The notes beneath the pieces were generated by a model. That model saw only the letters and a program-made list of their open reading frames with translations. It was not told where the DNA came from and searched no databases. Both the position numbers and the translations under genes were made by a program. Of a stretch of 64,000 nucleotides of DNA, positions 61,501 through 64,000 are shown piece after piece. Positions within the stretch are counted from its first letter, which is position 1. Every line of letters begins with the position of its first letter. Source of the DNA: Gordionus sp. m RMFG-2023 (taxonomy: Eukaryota; Nematomorpha; Gordioida; Chordodea; Parachordodidae); contig NC_088777.1 in the NCBI RefSeq assembly GCF_954871325.1, positions 7,727,366 through 7,791,365 on the forward strand, read 5' to 3'.

Positions 61501-61570
61501 TATTTTTAATATTTTCATCATCCTTAGAAATTAATGATTTAGTCATCTCTAGGTATGGATTTACTAACAC
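37749..61570 (-). CDS. ATP13A1: P5A-type ATPase (ATP13A1/Spf1 family), complete, 23 exons
   Basis: P5A ATPases sit in the ER membrane and remove mis-inserted transmembrane helices. Exons, in coding order: 61283-61570, 61153-61242, 60907-61112, 60743-60862, 60343-60451, 58389-58458, 57732-57829, 50489-50624, 49998-50195, 49711-49848, 49149-49283, 48786-49049, 47118-47311, 45125-45382, 44948-45068, 44493-44806, 44234-44330, 43851-44086, 43353-43473, 42915-43111, 41759-41901, 38213-38324, 37749-37949. All are GT-AG, every phase closes, and the total is 3846 nt or 1281 residues (human and yeast proteins are about 1200). Signature motifs are all present: TGES at 319-322, PPELP at 463-467, DKTGT at 506-510, TGDN at 773-776 and GDGTND at 931-936. 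Introns run from 40 nt to 7.1 kb and are filled with transposons, yet the reading frame is intact. The start is the first ATG of a frame matching the family N terminus. Confidence 0.94.
38567..39117 (-). mobile_element. hAT deletion derivative in ATPase intron 21
   Basis: The left end CAGGGACCCGAACCGT pairs with the right end ACTCCGGGTCCCTG. The flanks TAAAAAAC and TAAAAAAA match 7 of 8. Subterminal GGTTACGGTT and GGTTCGG words are frequent. A minus-strand fragment at 38806-38994 encodes [20 protein letters not shown] and [20 protein letters not shown], the hAT dimerisation end. Confidence 0.82.
38806..38994 (-). pseudogene. hAT transposase C-terminal fragment
   Basis: Sixty-two residues with the S-V-E-R-A-F-S core typical of hAT dimerisation domains, located inside the 551-bp element in ATPase intron 21. 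No other transposase part remains. Confidence 0.7.
40770..40920. repeat. GGCCCGG-type repeat fragment
   Basis: AGGCCCAGCCCGTAATATTT followed by CCCGACTCG words resembles the subterminal region of the hAT family at 34292-36104, without recognisable termini. Lies in ATPase intron 21. Confidence 0.35.
43353..47311 (-). CDS. ATP13A1: P5A ATPase exons 13-19: nucleotide-binding and P domains
   Basis: Part of the gene at 37749-61570. Exon 13 has [18 protein letters not shown] and [13 protein letters not shown], the ATP-binding KGAPE motif. Exon 14 has [20 protein letters not shown] and [19 protein letters not shown]. Exon 15 has [20 protein letters not shown]; most P5A proteins have Pro where this has His777. 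Exon 17 has [18 protein letters not shown]. Exon 18 encodes a 78-residue Ser/Asn/Lys-rich linker that is poorly conserved in the family. Exon 19 has the P5A signature [20 protein letters not shown]. Intron 13 contains a MITE at 46048-46377. Confidence 0.93.
46048..46377. mobile_element. MITE with CCAATGACATATAATAATA ends
   Basis: The ends CCAATGACATATAATAATA and TATTATTATATGTCATTGG are perfect inverted copies of 19 bp. A second inverted pair (CGCCATTTTGATTACCCAT and ATGGGTTACCAAAATGGC) lies inside. 330 bp, non-coding, in ATPase intron 13. Confidence 0.75.
47466..48166. mobile_element. hAT element, TAGGGCTGTGCCGAT family, degenerate copy
   Basis: It starts CAGGGCTGTGTCGGTTAAC and its right part contains ATCGGTCCCGATTAGATATT, the inverse of the family's left subterminal region. 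A piece of the TTGTTAAA MITE family (about 47690-47872, GAGTTATCCGTTTTTC) is nested in it. In ATPase intron 12. Confidence 0.55.
48591..48738. mobile_element. Small MITE with GCGATTCATTCAT ends
   Basis: Left GGCGATTCATTCATAAAAAG is the inverse of right (TCTTTAATGAATGAATCGC), and ACATATATT is mirrored inside. 148 bp hairpin-capable element ending 47 bp from the donor of ATPase exon 12. Confidence 0.65.
48786..50624 (-). CDS. ATP13A1: P5A ATPase exons 8-12: M3-M4, phosphorylation site, start of N domain
   Basis: Part of the gene at 37749-61570. Exon 9 has [18 protein letters not shown] and the M3 helix [15 protein letters not shown]; it carries a Gly-rich insertion ([11 protein letters not shown]) relative to human ATP13A1. 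Exon 10 has the M4 motif [15 protein letters not shown]. Exon 11 has [20 protein letters not shown], where Asp506 is the phosphorylated residue. Exon 12 has the N-domain block [12 protein letters not shown] and [16 protein letters not shown]. The intron between exons 10 and 11 contains the TCTA microsatellite. Confidence 0.93.
49331..49616 (+). repeat. TCTA/CTAT tetranucleotide microsatellite
   Basis: About 285 bp of (TCTA)n in ATPase intron 10, with occasional CCAT, ATAT and TATTC interruptions. The same interruption pattern occurs twice, 129 bp apart (for example the CC at 49417 and 49546), so the array has duplicated as a block. The long open frame reading repeated YLSI across it is a by-product. 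Confidence 0.95.
50714..50853. mobile_element. Short GGCCCGG-family hAT fragment
   Basis: The right end GGTACCTCTGCAGGTATCTG is the inverse of the family terminus CAGAGACCTGCAGAGGTAC. Internal GGCCGGGC words match too. The left terminus is missing. Located in ATPase intron 7. Confidence 0.6.
51854..54251 (-). mobile_element. Long-TIR DNA transposon, copy 1, with 4-bp flank repeat
   Basis: The left end GGGTCATTCCACGTTAAATC is the inverse of the right end (GATTTGACATGGAATGGCCC). The inverted arms run about 550 bp each (51854-52400 and 53780-54251) and include TTGGCGCCAATTT and CTATCGACTCC / GGAATCGATAG pairs. Both ends are flanked by ATGA (51850-51853, 54252-54255). The centre keeps a minus-strand frame, 52682-52876, with [13 protein letters not shown]. 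Superfamily not identified. Confidence 0.75.
52682..52876 (-). pseudogene. Transposon protein fragment (SR.MPGK.DF family)
   Basis: Reads [20 protein letters not shown] then [13 protein letters not shown]. This block is conserved in a protein family I know from many insect and cnidarian genomes, where it is followed by a DDE-like region that is absent here. It lies in the centre of the long-TIR element, supporting it as that element's own protein. Confidence 0.55.
55528..56010 (-). CDS. Transposon protein, central part (SR.MPG family)
   Basis: One hundred and sixty residues. They include [20 protein letters not shown], then [19 protein letters not shown] and [20 protein letters not shown]. 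The 'EKIQILT-LP-SW' and 'SDE-SR-MPG' blocks identify the animal transposon family also seen at 52682-52876. The canonical GK-DFV is changed to GMNNFI and the frame ends soon after, so the downstream catalytic region is absent. Probably preceded by the zinc-finger frame at 56129-56359. Part of the long-TIR element. Confidence 0.6.
   Translation of the reverse strand: MPFLGETPIKKKRLNEKKYPVNKFLKIQGKIKKVFKINLQDQAKKDEAEIINQLKEKFATSSRNEKIQILTVLPKSWTLDKIEKEFSTTNFMTRTAKQLVEEKGVLSNPNIITPSRIIPDDIANKVIEFYNSDENSRLMPGMNNFISMKVNGKNESQTLF
56129..56359 (-). CDS. Transposon protein, N-terminal zinc-finger part
   Basis: Starts [20 protein letters not shown] with a CC...H layout, followed by [15 protein letters not shown] and [28 protein letters not shown] is the N-terminal finger of the same family as 55528-56010, so the two frames are probably exons or broken parts of one gene. 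The tail after CRKKK reads into low-complexity sequence and is unlikely to be coding. Confidence 0.55.
   Translation of the reverse strand: MSRKDISIPVKCCNPFIIKSHSVRYDLRNVLQWMIEMNSSLSINQKICSSCRKKKIFNKSDLTFYFYDPDHITFYF
57732..60451 (-). CDS. ATP13A1: P5A ATPase exons 5-7: M2 helix and actuator domain
   Basis: Part of the gene at 37749-61570. Exon 5 ([20 protein letters not shown], then MSEIRKMGN) is the M2 helix and linker. Exon 6 ([20 protein letters not shown]) and exon 7 ([20 protein letters not shown] then TGESVPQPK) form the actuator domain, including the TGES dephosphorylation loop. Intron 5 holds a GATCCGATA-type MITE; intron 6 holds a TTGTTAAA MITE. A hAT element begins only 18 bp past the exon 7 donor. 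Confidence 0.9.
57969..58142. mobile_element. MITE, TAGTGTTGTTAAA family, in ATPase intron 6
   Basis: It opens TAGTGTTGTTAAAGCCAGAT and closes with CGGGCTTTTTAACATCA. The internal ATGTAAGCCTAAAGATTTTG is a diverged form of the family core. About 175 bp. Confidence 0.55.
59227..59750. mobile_element. MITE related to the 10232-13866 element
   Basis: Left words GATCGATCCGATACAATATT and TATATCGGCCGATTACC are mirrored on the right by TATTGGCCAATAATCGATA and CCGGATATCCGATAAAAAG. About 520 bp, non-coding, in ATPase intron 5. The exact ends are uncertain. Confidence 0.55.
60743..61570 (-). CDS. ATP13A1: P5A ATPase exons 1-4: N-terminal membrane region
   Basis: Part of the gene at 37749-61570. Residues 1-96 contain [20 protein letters not shown] and a second hydrophobic run ending [16 protein letters not shown]. 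This is the P5A-specific pair of extra helices before the standard P-type core. Residues 97-194 form the lumen/cytosol-facing N domain ([25 protein letters not shown]). Exon 4 holds [20 protein letters not shown], a P5A hallmark just before M1. The three introns are only 40, 40 and 44 nt, in sharp contrast to later ones. Confidence 0.9.
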
Positions 61571-63746
61571 TACTATTTATTAATAAAGATTAAGGGCAAA
61601 TAAGCTAAAATGGCCGTCAAAATGGCCCCTATAAATTTGAAGCTATAGAATTTATCATTACAAATATAGAATTAAAAGCGTGACCATTTTATTTTAAATA
61701 CATGATTAGTGTTTTATTTTGAGGAGTAAGTGAAATTAGTTATATTTAATATTTCATATTAGGGCCAGCATAATCATTTACATTGAAGGAAATTATAATT
61801 TTACACCAAATGGTAGTGATAAGGTCGGGGGTAATTGTTAAACGGCTCGATTTGAACCAATTTTTAAAAACGGCTAACTCAATATTTTAGCCAGAAAAAT
61901 ATTGCTTAAGCCTTGAGACTTTGCTAATAAATATATAAATCTTTGTGCTATTTATGACCAAAATCTTTAATCTTGCATAAACCTTTTCTGGCTATAATAT
62001 TGAGTTAGCCGTTTTAAAAATCGGCTCAAATCGAGCCGTTTAACAATACTAACCGGGAGATGATAGATAAGGCATAGCGAATTGATAAATTTTATAAGGA
62101 TGTAACAAGCAATGACCGAGTTAAAATATAAAGTTAATAACGAATATATCGTGTATATATACATTTTTCTTGTATTTTATTTTCACAAATTTGTTGATTC
62201 TTGAATATGATTTCTATCATTATTATAAGATGGTATAATTAGTAATAAAAATATATATTTGATAAAACCTTAATAGTTACTTGATAAAATATTACCTAAT
62301 TTCTTATAATATAAATTATTTAGATTAGATTAATTTTGCAAATTTCAATTAACAGGTAGTTGAATTTAAACTTAATTCATATATACATTTAATATTTTTA
62401 AAAATCTTTATAGCTTTTTATACTTATCATAAATTTTCTTAAATTACTTTATTAATCTATTTAAAAAAAGCCCTAATTATGCCTTAGAATTGACTAAATT
62501 TGGATTAGCACCTAGTTTTTTAAAAAATTATATCTATATTAATATTTTTTTTAAATATTCTACTAGTTATTAACTTATACCTCCCTGGTAGATGATACAC
62601 TAATTTTTTCGTCCATATTTAAAATTTGCAAACTTTTATCTTAAAGTTTTATTTAAATTAGTATGAAGATAAACAATGACATTATGAAGTCATATGATTA
62701 TGTATTCAATTTTTTTTTATACTTTGTGTGTGTCCTTTTATATCGAATAGTTTTTATAATTTATTACATAATTCCAAAATAATTTTTTTTTAATTTTTTA
62801 TAAATATATGAGATTTTTTTATATATCATTGTACGTGAATAAATATATCGGGGCATCATAAAAGATTTTATTATATTTGTTACATTAATCTAAAAAAATA
62901 ACTAACTAAAAAATTATTATAAAAAATAAGGTATATATATTACAAAAACAATTTAAACAAAAGCAAGGTTACAGGCTAAAATAATCGTAAGTTTCCATCA
63001 ACATATCAAATAAGGTTATATTCAAATAATACCAATTAAAATTATATAAAATGCCAATACAAATTTAAATATAAAAAAAATCAATTTCCATTATTTAACA
63101 ATATGAATTATAAATTAAACCTAAACTACATAGTCATCTCTTATAGAATTCTAAATAACTTATTATATCTTTTTTTTGGTTTAACTTATTTTCTAACTTT
63201 TATTTTTATAACCTTTAGGTTTTTATTTTATTTTATCTAACTTAACATTTAAAAATTACCATTCTAATTATATATAAAGATCGAAAGAAGTTTTTCATAT
63301 ATAAACATTATTATTTTTTTTTGTGGGAATAAAGAAAAATTTTATAATCTATTTTCATATATAAATAAATTTTGAAAGCTAGTTAACCAAGGAATAACAT
63401 GGTGCCCCGGATAAACTCGGTGGTACAGATTCTCTTTCACATATTTTTATGGCAAGACTAAATTTATTAAAATAAAAAAATCCAAAAAAAATAAAATTAA
63501 CTTTATATATAAAAGGTAAATAATATAGTCCACTATTTAAAATAAAATGGCCCTAACTTATCGTCTTATGGTGAAATATCTCGTCTTGTGGATTGAATAT
63601 GAAAATGAAATTTAAAAAATTACCATACAGGCTACACATAAAAGATAAAAACCCAAATTTTTTTTTAAAAAAAAAACATTCATAAAATATGTGACTACTA
63701 TATAATATATATATAAGAAAAAAAAATTTTCTTATCATGTTCATAT
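61571..63746. other. Upstream region of the ATPase gene, AT-rich
   Basis: Apart from the MITE at 61832-62051 I see no gene, repeat end or recognisable promoter motif. Several minus-strand frames of about 60 codons have background composition. Confidence 0.4.
61832..62051. mobile_element. MITE, TTGTTAAACGG family, best preserved copy, upstream of the ATPase
   Basis: The ends TAATTGTTAAACGGCTCGAT and CGAGCCGTTTAACAATACTA are inverted, as are AAAAACGGCTAACTCAATAT and ATATTGAGTTAGCCGTTTT further in. 220 bp. It lies about 260 bp upstream of the ATPase start codon on the minus strand, so it could overlap the promoter or 5' UTR. Confidence 0.75.
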
Positions 63747-63825
63747 TTATAATTTATTACGTCCCCTTGCATGTCCATGAATGTGATTTTCTTGAGCGTA
63801 CTGTAAGTACTCATGAAATAGAGTA
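63747..63825 (-). CDS. Possible terminal exon of a gene extending beyond the window
   Basis: On the minus strand a TAG acceptor (63826-63827) opens a frame reading TLFHEYLQYAQENHIHGHAR then GRNKL-stop. Codon use and the GC-richer composition stand out against the flanks. The upstream exon would lie between here and the window edge or outside it. No family recognised. Confidence 0.3.
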
Positions 63826-64000
63826 CTACAAGGTTCCCATTAGCACAGAACTATTCTCATGTTTCAAATTATTGGACAATATGTTTTAAATGCTTGGAGA
63901 AGACCATTTTTTAATCATTGCGTGCAGTCTTATCAAATTATAAATATTATATAAAAAAAAGTTATGCATTTTATGTAACAACATTTATCATAAATAAAAA

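Noticed and set aside
1-64000. LTR retroelements, Polintons or CRISPR arrays
   Set aside because: No long direct terminal repeats, capsid, integrase or regularly spaced repeats were recognised on either strand.

Overview
This is a very AT-rich eukaryotic window with spliced genes. It shows tiny introns (several of 40-44 nt), GT-AG splice sites and an unusually dense load of class II transposons, mainly hAT. The host proteins are ordinary conserved eukaryotic ones (Rpn10, ribosomal protein eL42, a P5A ATPase). Two transposon protein families here, the SR.MPGK.DF zinc-finger protein and the GGCEAAVH-type reverse transcriptase, are ones I associate with invertebrate animals. A derived, AT-rich metazoan such as a cnidarian or myxozoan is my best guess, as inference only.

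Layout. At the left edge (31-4176, +) is the 3' part of the proteasome ubiquitin receptor Rpn10, with three UIM helices and a MITE in one intron. A six-exon gene of unknown function (4516-6184, +) follows. From 6345 to 14815 lies a hAT transposon with an 8-bp target duplication, containing a nest of at least five further TIR elements, one inside another. The complete five-exon gene for ribosomal protein eL42 (RPL36A/RPL44) is at 15381-15954 (+). Next comes a repeat-rich gap. At 19116-22024 a hAT relic has been split by a 5'-truncated non-LTR retrotransposon. A possible signal-peptide exon (22102-22188, -) and a divergently oriented three-exon gene for a small secreted protein (23412-25284, +) follow. 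A 2.6-kb imperfect palindrome made of nested TIR elements lies at 25760-28395. From 28400 to 37700 I see no convincing gene, only repeats, among them a hAT copy with a perfect 8-bp duplication (34292-36104).

The right third is a single gene. Working on the minus strand from 61570 to 37749, I could assemble 23 exons of a P5A-type P-type ATPase (ATP13A1/Spf1 family, the ER transmembrane-helix dislocase). Every splice phase closes and the product is 1281 residues. Its 24-kb span is mostly introns filled with transposons: two related long-TIR elements, at least three hAT copies, several MITEs and a 0.3-kb TCTA microsatellite. The coding sequence shows no disruption. At the right edge a short minus-strand exon may end another gene lying outside the window.

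The most novel items are the two putative new host genes (207 and 149 residues), the long-TIR transposon family with a probable 4-bp target duplication and a visible empty site, the layered hAT nest, and the foldback hAT element inside it. I saw no LTR retroelement, tRNA, rRNA or CRISPR array.
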